Assembly: GCA_902984215.1 (NCBI GenBank) | Contig: CADWAF010002542.1 | Location: forward strand, 1-15,909 | DNA length: 15,909 nt | Direction of reading: 5' to 3' | Source: Willaertia magna | Taxonomy: Eukaryota > Heterolobosea > Eutetramitea > Acrasida > Naegleriidae | Part shown: piece after piece, positions 8,587 to 15,660 of the stretch | Numbering within the stretch: the first letter of the stretch is position 1 | Layout: each line of letters starts with the position of its first letter | Made by a program: the position numbers and the translations under genes | The notes under the pieces: model-generated | What the model was told of the DNA's origin: nothing | Seen by the model: only the letters and a program-made list of their open reading frames with translations | Database searches by the model: none

Positions 8587-9174
8587 ATGTTGGCGGCAAG
8601 TTTGCAACAAGAACAACAGAAACAAGAAGAGATTGCCGACGTGTTAATGGAATGGTTGGAAAATGTGTTTCATACTTTACTTTATATTCATCAAATTTAT
8701 CCAAAATATTTATTTAAAAAATTTAAAACGAGATATTTAAATCAAATTGTTTTTATTTGTCAATCTAAATTAGTTTTAAATTATATTAGTGAATTATTAT
8801 TAAGTATTAAACCATTTATTTTAAATAATACTTTACAAAATATATATTTTAATATTTTAAATGATGATAAAATTATTTATAGTTATTTAATTGAATTTAA
8901 ATTTAAAACTAATGATGACTCTGAATTAAATTTTAATGAAATATTTTTACAATTAAGAAATTTTATTATCCAACTTTACACTTTAAAATTAACATATTTA
9001 GAAAATCTAAGCTTTAATATACAATTAAAAACTAAAGAAATAAATATCAACCAAAATGAATGGCTAGTTTTAATAGAAGGAAATAAAAATTTTGAAAATA
9101 AAACAATACTACCCTTATCTTCTTGCCATTCAAGTGCTTTTAATATTCAACTTTTACAACTTAAGGATTTATAA
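8587..9174 (+). CDS. REV7: REV7/MAD2L2-like HORMA-domain protein
   Basis: A 195-residue protein that is almost entirely one HORMA domain (about residues 13-193), the usual size for REV7 (human MAD2L2 is slightly longer). The start reads I-A-D-V-L-M-E-W-L-E-N-V-F-H-T-L-L-Y-I, followed by I-Y-P-K-Y-L-F-K-K, which parallels the opening helix and the Y-P-x-x-x-F-x-K segment of MAD2L2. The end, L-P-L-S-S-C-H-S-S-A-F-N-I-Q-L-L, parallels the safety-belt strand. W159 sits where REV7 has the Trp used to grip REV3-type peptides (alignment from memory). By family knowledge REV7 is the DNA polymerase zeta adaptor for translesion synthesis and, in animals, part of shieldin. MAD2 itself is less likely given the N-terminal wording. 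Very AT-rich compared with its neighbours. Confidence 0.85.
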   Translation: MLAASLQQEQQKQEEIADVLMEWLENVFHTLLYIHQIYPKYLFKKFKTRYLNQIVFICQSKLVLNYISELLLSIKPFILNNTLQNIYFNILNDDKIIYSYLIEFKFKTNDDSELNFNEIFLQLRNFIIQLYTLKLTYLENLSFNIQLKTKEININQNEWLVLIEGNKNFENKTILPLSSCHSSAFNIQLLQLKDL

Positions 9175-9190
9175 AATATGTACACACCTT

Positions 9191-9196
9191 TTTATT
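9191..9196 (-). terminator. Candidate poly(A) signal of the HAM1-like gene
   Basis: AATAAA on the minus strand, about 55 nt beyond the TAA of the HAM1-like gene, inside the 77-bp convergent spacer with REV7. The motif is short and common in AT-rich DNA, so this is only suggestive. Confidence 0.35.
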
Positions 9197-9251
9197 CACA
9201 CGTTAATTATTTACAAGAAATTATTTTCCAATAGAAGAAGGTAGGAGATCT

Positions 9252-12047
9252 TTAAAGTCTATCATATTGTTTGACTCCCTCAGTTTCAAGTTTTGTTTCA
9301 CTTACACTTGGACCACTTTTCCATGTATGTTCTCCAACTCTGTCATCTTTTCTATCTCTTACATCAAGATTTTGTGAACCTAAACTCTTACTATCCTTAT
9401 CCCAACTTTGACCCAAGTCACTTGACCATGTACTTCTTTCATCTTTTACATTTTTGACAGATTGAGTTTGATTTAATAATCTACCTCTTTCAATTAAGAA
9501 GTTCAAACGATTAATAAAGTCTCTAAGGTTAGTTTCTAATGATTCATATAAATTATTAACAATTTGTGTTCTAACTCTTCCTTGAATAATTGGACTTAAC
9601 ATCTTTAATAATAATTTGTGACTTTCTGCTTCCTTAAATACAATATGTAAAGTATCAGAATCAACGTCACATTTACGTAAAGAGAATGGACGCTTTGCAT
9701 TTAATCTTGCCTTAACCTTAATGTTAATTGCAATACCACCTCTATCGAAATCAATATCCATAACACCTCTATCACTAATTGCAGGGAATGATCTTCTATC
9801 AAATTGGAAGTTAACATCCTTAAGGTGAGCAGTCATACCAAATAACTTGAGATTAAGAGTTGTGATTGATTCACGAACAATATTTGAAGTTTTTTGTTCA
9901 CCATAATCCATGGCCATAGCATTCTTTGCCTTAAATTTAATATCATCTGGAAGGATATCAGCTGCCTTAAGTACAATATTAGATAATTTATAGGATTGAC
10001 TTCCATCGTCACCAACAATTTCGAATCCACTCCAATTATTAATTGCTTCTTGAATAGCAAAGATTAAAATAGTTCTAATTTGATCTAATGCTTGTGGTTT
10101 TAATTGGAAGTTTCCTTGTTCATCTAAGAATAATCTTGAAACTAAGCTTTGTGTTCTTTCTCTAATTTCAGCATTCATTTCATCTTCTCTAAAGCTTTGT
10201 AATAAACGATTGCCATCATCAATCCATCTATTTGTTAAATCCATATTCTTCTTTTCTTCAAGAATACCTCTTGCTGTTCTAATTCTTTCTTTTAATTTTT
10301 GTTTTTCATTATCGTTTTCTAATAAATCTGGTTGTCTTGAATATCTTAAGATGTCATCTTGTAAGTCAGAGAAAACGCTCTTGAAACGTTTATCATCTCT
10401 CATATTTGTATAAATTTCATTAGTGCTATCTAACCATCTGTCAAATAATTGAGCGTCACAGAATTCATAGATAATTGCTTTTGCGTTTTCTAATAAATTT
10501 CTAAATTCATCATCTCTTTGAATTTGGTCAATTTGTTCTTGTGTTTGGTCACCAACTTTTTGTTGTTTCCAGAAACTTCTAGATTGATTGAAAATATTAA
10601 ATAATCCTGATAAACCAACTTGGAAATCTCTATTACGGGAAAGTTCACGTGATAAGTTTACAAATCTATCAATTAATCTATCTTCTAATTCATCTTTATC
10701 AGTGGATTGTTGTGACCATTGTTGTTGACCAATACCTAAATTTGATTGTCCTTCTCTCCAACTTTCACCAGATCTTTGTGAACCCAATCCAGAAGATTGC
10801 CATTGTTCACTACCTAAACCTGATTGTTGTGTAGTACTGCCTAATCCAAGATTTTTATCCCAACTTTGTTGACTGCCTAATCCGGATTGTTGAGTAGTAG
10901 TACTGCCTAAACCTGAACTTAAACCTGAACCTAATCCTGAGGATTGCCATTGTTCACTTCCAAGATTTTGTGAACCTAATTTATTGCTATCCTTATCCCA
11001 ACTTTGTTGTTGACTTGATCCAAATTGTGATTGAGTAGTTGGTTGGAAACTTTGGAATTCTTTTGGTTGTTGTTCAAAATCAACACCTGGAATGCCAGGT
11101 TGAACCCATTGTGATTGTTGACCAAGTCCTGAAGATAATCCAGTGCTTAATGGTTTTTGATGAGAACCAAGTGAAACATCTTTCATTTCAGAAGGTAAAA
11201 GAGTTTCTTCTGTTTTAGTTCTAATACCACCACTGCCTGAAACTCCTTCAACAATTTTAGTTTTTTCTTGTAAGTGAGAAGTGTCAACTGTAGTTTTACC
11301 AAAACCTAATTGTTCTGATCCTAATCCAGATTGTTCTGTGCCTAATCCTCCCAATCCAGATTGTTGTTTTTGTTGCCATTGTTGATCAGTACCTAATAAT
11401 CCAGTTTGCTGTGTTGGTTTTTGCCATTGTTGTTGTGGTTTATCCCGTTGTTGTTGTCCACTGCTAATTGGTTGTTGGAAAGTACCCTCTTGTAATTTAC
11501 CTTGCTGTTTAGATTCTTCAATCTTTTTTCCAGCTAATATTTGTAAATATTGGAATAAATCAACAATTAAATTACGGAATTCATTGGATCTAATAAATTG
11601 GAATAAAAAGTCACGCAAACCAATTATTGCGTTATAAAAATTATTACGAACATCACCAGTGTCAACGTTTTGGAAACCTTGTCTTGTAGATGTACGAATA
11701 TTTTCACCAATTTGAGGACCATACTTTTGCGTTAAATTTCTAAAATTTAATAAGAATTTTTGAATCTTTTCATCTTCATTCTTATTTTGAACGATATCCT
11801 TAATCAAATTTAATAATTCTAATGTATCTTTTTGGATAAGTTTACCTTCTTGAGTTAGATAAGGTGTACTTGTTTTAATAGATTGTTTTGCTTGCTCAAT
11901 ACCTGTTAGTACACTTTCATTGGAAGGTGGTTGACCAGTGACAGTTGCCCCTCTAACACCTTCAAAAACCTTTTGTGTTTGAGGATTTTGAAAATTAACT
12001 TGAGTAGTTCCTGGAGGTACATTAACTTGTGATTTTTGTTCTACCAT
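9252..12047 (-). CDS. HAM1-like (DUF5923/DUF4449-type) protein with Gln/Gly-rich insert
   Basis: A 931-residue protein starting at M-V-E-Q-K-S. A longer frame to 12092 would need a TTG start, whereas the ATG at 12045-12047 has an A-rich leader, so I use the ATG. Residues about 25-185 are helical with R-D-F-L-F-Q-F-I-R-S-N-E-F-R and D-L-F-Q-Y-L. Residues about 190-455 are a low-complexity Gln/Gly/Ser/Leu-rich stretch (repeated S-G-L-G-S, Q-S-W-D-K, E-Q-W-Q). Residues about 455-860 combine helices (a second F-R-N-L-L-E-N-A segment) with a C-terminal beta-rich part: S-N-I-V-L-K-A-A-D-I-L-P-D-D-I, then F-G-M-T-A-H-L-K-D-V-N-F. This matches fungal HAM1-like N/C-terminal proteins as I recall them. 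The beta-rich part may be a lipid-binding TULIP-like fold (inference). Many codons end in C compared with REV7, hinting at good expression. Confidence 0.75.
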   Translation of the reverse strand: MVEQKSQVNVPPGTTQVNFQNPQTQKVFEGVRGATVTGQPPSNESVLTGIEQAKQSIKTSTPYLTQEGKLIQKDTLELLNLIKDIVQNKNEDEKIQKFLLNFRNLTQKYGPQIGENIRTSTRQGFQNVDTGDVRNNFYNAIIGLRDFLFQFIRSNEFRNLIVDLFQYLQILAGKKIEESKQQGKLQEGTFQQPISSGQQQRDKPQQQWQKPTQQTGLLGTDQQWQQKQQSGLGGLGTEQSGLGSEQLGFGKTTVDTSHLQEKTKIVEGVSGSGGIRTKTEETLLPSEMKDVSLGSHQKPLSTGLSSGLGQQSQWVQPGIPGVDFEQQPKEFQSFQPTTQSQFGSSQQQSWDKDSNKLGSQNLGSEQWQSSGLGSGLSSGLGSTTTQQSGLGSQQSWDKNLGLGSTTQQSGLGSEQWQSSGLGSQRSGESWREGQSNLGIGQQQWSQQSTDKDELEDRLIDRFVNLSRELSRNRDFQVGLSGLFNIFNQSRSFWKQQKVGDQTQEQIDQIQRDDEFRNLLENAKAIIYEFCDAQLFDRWLDSTNEIYTNMRDDKRFKSVFSDLQDDILRYSRQPDLLENDNEKQKLKERIRTARGILEEKKNMDLTNRWIDDGNRLLQSFREDEMNAEIRERTQSLVSRLFLDEQGNFQLKPQALDQIRTILIFAIQEAINNWSGFEIVGDDGSQSYKLSNIVLKAADILPDDIKFKAKNAMAMDYGEQKTSNIVRESITTLNLKLFGMTAHLKDVNFQFDRRSFPAISDRGVMDIDFDRGGIAINIKVKARLNAKRPFSLRKCDVDSDTLHIVFKEAESHKLLLKMLSPIIQGRVRTQIVNNLYESLETNLRDFINRLNFLIERGRLLNQTQSVKNVKDERSTWSSDLGQSWDKDSKSLGSQNLDVRDRKDDRVGEHTWKSGPSVSETKLETEGVKQYDRL
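9365..9410. repeat. 46-bp direct repeat, copy A (HAM1-like gene, C-terminal end)
   Basis: Matches 10961-11006 with 4 differences over 46 bp. Both copies are in the same frame and encode Q-S-W-D-K-D-S-x-x-L-G-S-Q-N-L. This copy lies near the C-terminus, well outside the main Gln/Gly-rich region. Confidence 0.85.
10700..11470 (-). repeat. Gln/Gly/Ser-rich low-complexity coding region
   Basis: Imperfect short repeats encode S-G-L-G-S, E-Q-W-Q-S and Q-S-W-D-K units, roughly residues 192-450 of the HAM1-like protein. The resulting sequence is uncharged and rich in Gln, Gly and aromatic Trp, which resembles prion-like or condensate-forming segments. It interrupts the two conserved halves of the protein. 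Confidence 0.8.
10961..11006. repeat. 46-bp direct repeat, copy B (HAM1-like gene, middle)
   Basis: Partner of 9365-9410, about 1.6 kb away in the same gene and frame. It sits inside the Gln/Gly-rich repeat region and is the likely source of the outlying C-terminal copy. Confidence 0.85.
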
Positions 12048-12297
12048 TTTGTTTTTGTTTTTTTGTTGTTTGAATAGTAACACTTTTAACAACTATTCAC
12101 TTTTATAATAAATTTTTTAAAAGAACGTTGCTGCTTACAATGAAAATCTAATTAATGTTGATTGAGTTATTTATATATTTCTTGCTTTAGCTTTTTATCA
12201 ATTTTTACCATATAAAATTATAAGAAAGATGTTAATTTGTTATATGTAGAAAAATACTAATAATAAAAATTCATCTTTTATGGAAAGGCTAGTTTAG
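12048..12297. other. Spacer between divergent HAM1-like and ERMARD-like genes
   Basis: Holds the A-rich leader and presumed promoter of the HAM1-like gene. On the plus strand it has a few short ATG frames (from 12155 and 12229) that stop within 12 codons, and possible GT donors, so a small first exon of the downstream gene could hide here, but none can be assigned. Stops occur frequently in all plus frames. Confidence 0.5.
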
Positions 12298-12417
12298 TTT
12301 GTTTTAGGCAATACGTTCCATTCATTTTCCTATTTTTTTAAAGAATTAAATGAAAATTACATAAATTTTATTTTTGATTTATTTTATTGGCCATTTGGTG
12401 TTAGAATTAGAACTTTA
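12298..12417 (+). other. Open-frame 5' extension of the ERMARD-like gene (probable exon sequence)
   Basis: Directly upstream of the ATG at 12418 the same frame stays open for 40 codons, back to a TAG at 12295-12297, without any in-frame ATG. It reads as protein, ending W-P-F-G-V-R-I-R-T-L before M-A-H-G. The conserved Arg of the R-x4-H / RNxxxHG motif is at 12409-12411, upstream of the ATG. Such an open run is unlikely in DNA this AT-rich unless it is or was coding. Confidence 0.6.
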
Positions 12418-13395
12418 ATGGCACATGGATTTATTCATTGGGAATGGATTCCAATAGAATATATTGATAGAATCATGTTATTATCTATTGCTTTAATGTT
12501 GAAATATAATTATTGTTGTAATAATAGTTGTATAAATGATACTTGTTGTAATGTTTGTAAAGGGTTTATGTTTTGTAAAGAGTTTGTAGATGTTGAGTAT
12601 AAATCATGTTTTCATCCAAAAAGTATTTTGTTGGATGAAATTTACAATTCTTTACAAAATTTAAAACTATTAGAAGAAATGCAATTAACAAAAGAATATC
12701 AAGTACTTTATTCAAAAATATTAAATTCATCAGAAAAAGATAAAATAAATGTAAAATTAAAGGAATGGTTACAATATAGAAAGAATGAAATTTATAATGA
12801 ATATTGTAATGATGAATTGGATGACAAGGTTGACTTTGAGATGAATTCTGATTGGATGAAAAGTATTGTAAAATTTAGAAAGGTATTTTCTGTAGAAGAT
12901 ATTTCGGATAAAGAAGTAAGTTTATTTTTAATTTTTACAAAAATTTATTAATTTATTGTAAAGTTTCGTACATTACTTCTTTGTAAAAGAATTGTAAAAG
13001 AAATTAACAGTATTTATTTACATATTTATGAAACAATTAATACAAAATGTAAAAAGTTAAATAACATGACTAAAAATCAATTAAATAATTTTTTACAATT
13101 TATTGAATTTTTACCAATTTTAGAACAAGTATTAAACTATAATTTATTTTTAATGATAAAAACTATAAATCAACAAAAATTCATAAATGAAAATTTAATT
13201 TCAAGTTGTGATCGATTTATTTCTCAATTACAATCAACTCTTTTAAAAAACATTTGGCAAAAAGGGTTTGAATTAATTTGTGGTTTTATTTTGACATATG
13301 ACGAAATTTTAGAGTTAAATTATAATTTACAGTTTATTAAAGGAAAACATTTATTTAAATTATTATATCACGATGTTAAAAGTATTTTTATCTAA
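12418..13395 (+). CDS. DUF4209/ERMARD-like (HEPN-type) protein, two visible exons; 5' end unresolved
   Basis: Exon 12418-12915 and exon 12964-13395 join in phase 0 into 309 codons; without splicing, a TAA at 12949-12951 cuts the frame. Across the first ATG the reading is P-F-G-V-R-I-R-T-L-M-A-H-G, close to the conserved RNxxxHG motif of DUF4209 (Asn replaced by Thr), a family that includes the ERMARD protein and resembles HEPN RNases with R-x4-6-H. A later V-E-Y-K-S-C-F-H-P-K-S-I-L fits my memory of the Y...FHP segment after it. Between them is a Cys-rich stretch (about residues 38-60). The rest is helical and Lys/Asn-rich. ERMARD proteins are usually much longer, so an N-terminal part is missing, encoded in an unseen exon, or lost. 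It could therefore be a degenerate copy. Family call is moderate. Confidence 0.5.
12916..12963 (+). other. Predicted 48-nt spliceosomal intron, phase 0
   Basis: Begins with the consensus donor GTAAGT (12916-12921) and ends TAAAG (acceptor AG 12962-12963). It is T-rich throughout, removes the single in-frame TAA and joins two open stretches of the same frame. Other nearby AGs do not restore the frame in one step. This is the only intron I can support in the window. Confidence 0.7.
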
Positions 13396-13691
13396 AACTT
13401 TATACAATACGCCAAACGCCAACAATCATTGTAAAACGTTCATTTCAAAGATGTCATTTATGAAATTAATTTATTTAACTAATTTTAACACAATGGTCCT
13501 TTTTACTGTACTTAAAAAGTGTATCTCACCTATATGTCCTTTGCGTTTCGAATTTTGAAACTACCAATTATAGAAGAAATATAATATTAGATAAATTAAA
13601 AAAGAAGATTTTCCAAAAACAGTTTTATTTCAGAAAGTTATTTAAATTTCTAGTACACAATAGTAATTATAATTATAAAAAAAAGTGTTAA
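13396..13691. other. Spacer upstream of the alpha-CA-like gene
   Basis: About 295 bp between two plus-strand genes. A 61-codon frame overlaps the end of the previous gene but shows no domain or membrane pattern and is probably chance. The spacer ends in an A-rich leader just before the ATG at 13692. No RNA gene or repeat is seen. Confidence 0.5.
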
Positions 13692-15467
13692 ATGGCTTTA
13701 TCTAAAGGTAGATGTATTATTTTAACATCCTTACTTGCAATATTATTTGTGGTTGCAAGTATTGTAATGATTGGTGCTTTAGTTGACCGAGAATGGTTAT
13801 GGTCAAACATCGTAATTAAAACTTCTATGGCCAAAGATTTAACTAATGAAAAGGTTAATTATATAATTAAACAGTTAACTACTGCCACTCGTGACACACG
13901 TGATATTAAACAAGAACAGCCACCATCTCCAGGGGTAAAACCTCCTGAAATAAATGTCACTGCCCCTCCAACAATTAATATTCCAGAACCTGGTGTCAAT
14001 GCAACCACCTCTCCTGCTCCATCACCTCAACCATCACCAACAGTTAATGTAACAGTTCCAGGTGTAACAGTTCCAGGAGTAAATTTTACTACTCCAACAG
14101 TTAATATCACAGTACCTGTTAATGAAACGCAACCAAGTGTAAATGTGACAGTTCCAGAAGTAAATGTTACAACACCATATGTAAGTGAAAATGTCACTGC
14201 TCCAACAGTTAATGTAACAGTACCTGGTGTAACAGTTCCAGGAGTAAATTTTACTGCTCCAACAGTTAATGTTACAGTATCTGCCAATGAAACTCAACCA
14301 AGTGTAAATGTTACAATACCTGGTGTAGGTGAAAATGTCACTGCTCCAACAGTTAATGTTACAATACCTGGTGTAACAGTTCCAGAAGTAAATGTTACTA
14401 CTCCAACAGTTAATGTTACAGTACCTGTTAATGAAACCCAGCCAAGTGTAAATGTTACAATACCTCCAGGCACTAATGAAACTGTTCCATCAACTAACGT
14501 TACAGAACCAGAAACAAATGTAACAACACCACAACAACCTGAAACTAATGCAACAGAACCAACTACTACATCACCTCTTCAACCAACTTGTTCATTTACC
14601 TATTCTGATTTACAACAATGGAATCAATGTCCTGATTCTACCTGTAATGGAACTAATCAAAGTCCAATTGATGTCAGTCAGATGAATGCTGTAACGTTTA
14701 ATAATTATCTAAATGCATTCTCCACTTCAAAGAATGTATTATTCTATTTCCCACCAGATAATTCCAATATTAGAGTTTTACAATTACAAAACGCTACAAG
14801 TTCACCAATCCCATTTACTTTACAAAAAACACCACAGCAATTAGGATTGGTTACTAATGATCAAAGTATTTCACTTACTTTACATTTTCTTGTAGGTAAT
14901 GATCAATCTTCATTACAAGATACTCCAGTTAATTATTATTTAAAAGAAATTCAAATCCATTCACCAACTGAACACACTTTAAATTCTTTACAACAAGATG
15001 TTGAAACACAAATGTACTTTACAATTGATCCAAATGCAAACATCAATGGTTCCGTTCCACAAATTGTTGCAATTGCAGTATTCTATCAAGTTGGTGCATT
15101 TGAAAATCCAATATTTGGTTCTCTAGTAAATTTAGGTCAACCAGATCAATTACAATCAAATGTTTCAGTTGATGGAATAACTGGACAAATGTTAGGTAAT
15201 ACCTTATTAACTAATTTTTATTATGTATATAATGGCAGTTTAACTGTACCAGGTTGTACTGAAGGTGTAATGTGGATTATAATTAATAACCCACAATATT
15301 TATCTGTTCCTCAGTTGACTTGGGTGAAAAGAGCTGTAAATCAAGCTAATTTAACTCCTAACACACCTCCATTTACATTCGTAGGAAATAATAGACCAAT
15401 TCAACAGAATAGTAATCCTGTACTTATTGTTAGTGCACAACCATTTGGAAATCCGTTTAGTCGTTAG
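13692..15467 (+). CDS. Membrane-anchored alpha-carbonic-anhydrase-like surface protein, probably inactive
   Basis: A 591-residue protein. Residues 8-31 form one hydrophobic helix after a short basic end, so a signal anchor (type II) or uncleaved signal. Residues about 85-290 are a Pro/Thr/Val/Asn-rich stalk with about 24 N-x-T sequons. Residues about 300-575 are an alpha-CA fold: C318 and Q323-S-P-I, then I422-H423-S-P-T-E427-H428-T, then G-S-L-T518-V-P-G-C522-T-E-G-V-M-W. C318 and C522 match the conserved disulfide. In a gap-free reading against bacterial and animal alpha-CAs the three zinc His positions are Q421, H423 and Q440, so two are lost; the proton-shuttle His also seems absent. Thr199 and Glu106 equivalents (T518, E427) remain. 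I infer a non-catalytic binding role outside the cell, like CA-related proteins. Stop is TAG, unlike its neighbours. Confidence 0.85.
   Translation: MALSKGRCIILTSLLAILFVVASIVMIGALVDREWLWSNIVIKTSMAKDLTNEKVNYIIKQLTTATRDTRDIKQEQPPSPGVKPPEINVTAPPTINIPEPGVNATTSPAPSPQPSPTVNVTVPGVTVPGVNFTTPTVNITVPVNETQPSVNVTVPEVNVTTPYVSENVTAPTVNVTVPGVTVPGVNFTAPTVNVTVSANETQPSVNVTIPGVGENVTAPTVNVTIPGVTVPEVNVTTPTVNVTVPVNETQPSVNVTIPPGTNETVPSTNVTEPETNVTTPQQPETNATEPTTTSPLQPTCSFTYSDLQQWNQCPDSTCNGTNQSPIDVSQMNAVTFNNYLNAFSTSKNVLFYFPPDNSNIRVLQLQNATSSPIPFTLQKTPQQLGLVTNDQSISLTLHFLVGNDQSSLQDTPVNYYLKEIQIHSPTEHTLNSLQQDVETQMYFTIDPNANINGSVPQIVAIAVFYQVGAFENPIFGSLVNLGQPDQLQSNVSVDGITGQMLGNTLLTNFYYVYNGSLTVPGCTEGVMWIIINNPQYLSVPQLTWVKRAVNQANLTPNTPPFTFVGNNRPIQQNSNPVLIVSAQPFGNPFSR
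14037..14490 (+). repeat. Three tandem ~144-165 bp coding repeats (glycosylated stalk)
   Basis: Units start at 14037, 14202 and 14346, each with P-T-V-N-V-T. Units 2 and 3 are 48 codons; unit 1 is 55 codons because of a 7-residue insertion near its end. Within a unit a shorter N-x-T / V-P-G-V periodicity is visible, so it seems built by nested duplication. Each unit gives six to eight N-x-T sequons. Confidence 0.9.
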
Positions 15468-15660
15468 TTTGTGTGATGGCTTACATGTTGGAAAATATTG
15501 TGAGTTTTTGTACAAATAAATTTTCATATTTTATTTAATTTCATAACTTTACAATTATGCTCAGAATAACTGACTAAAGTCCACATTTTTTTTGAACGTT
15601 ATACTTTCCTCCTACAATTAATTTTTCTTCAAAGTTGACTAACTAAATATTTTATTATAA
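15468..15660. other. 3' flank of the alpha-CA-like gene
   Basis: Non-coding stretch between the TAG and the extreme AT-rich tail, of mixed base composition. It contains the candidate poly(A) signal at 15515 and nothing else I can name. Confidence 0.5.
15515..15520 (+). terminator. Candidate poly(A) signal of the alpha-CA-like gene
   Basis: AATAAA 48 nt after the TAG, followed by a T-rich stretch. Position and context are right for a cleavage signal, though the hexamer is common in AT-rich DNA. Confidence 0.5.

Noticed and set aside
9833..10060. Minus-strand 75-codon frame
   Set aside because: Out-of-frame reading of the HAM1-like gene, which is conserved-looking in its own frame here.
10210..10834. 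Two plus-strand frames (10210-10413 and 10649-10834)
   Set aside because: Antisense shadows of the HAM1-like gene.
12229..12297. Possible mini first exon (ATG at 12229, GTAG donor at 12246) for the ERMARD-like gene
   Set aside because: None of the nearby AG acceptors beyond the TAG at 12295-12297 restores the frame with this donor, so it cannot be supported.
13373..13558. 61-codon plus-strand frame with several Cys
   Set aside because: Overlaps the end of the ERMARD-like gene in another frame, has no recognisable domain and no good leader; could be a last exon, but no splice pair supports it clearly.
14027..14297. Two minus-strand frames of 86-87 codons with repeats
   Set aside because: Both are antisense to the tandem repeat stalk; periodic repeats keep all frames open.
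14037..14490. Regularly spaced repeats that might suggest a CRISPR array
   Set aside because: The repeats are contiguous, of unequal length, in frame and encode a glycosylation-rich stalk; there are no unique spacers and the genome is eukaryotic.
71..15467. Reassigned stop codons as an explanation for the TAA at 12949
   Set aside because: All other genes use TAA or TAG as plausible terminal stops and have no internal ones; an intron explains the single exception better.
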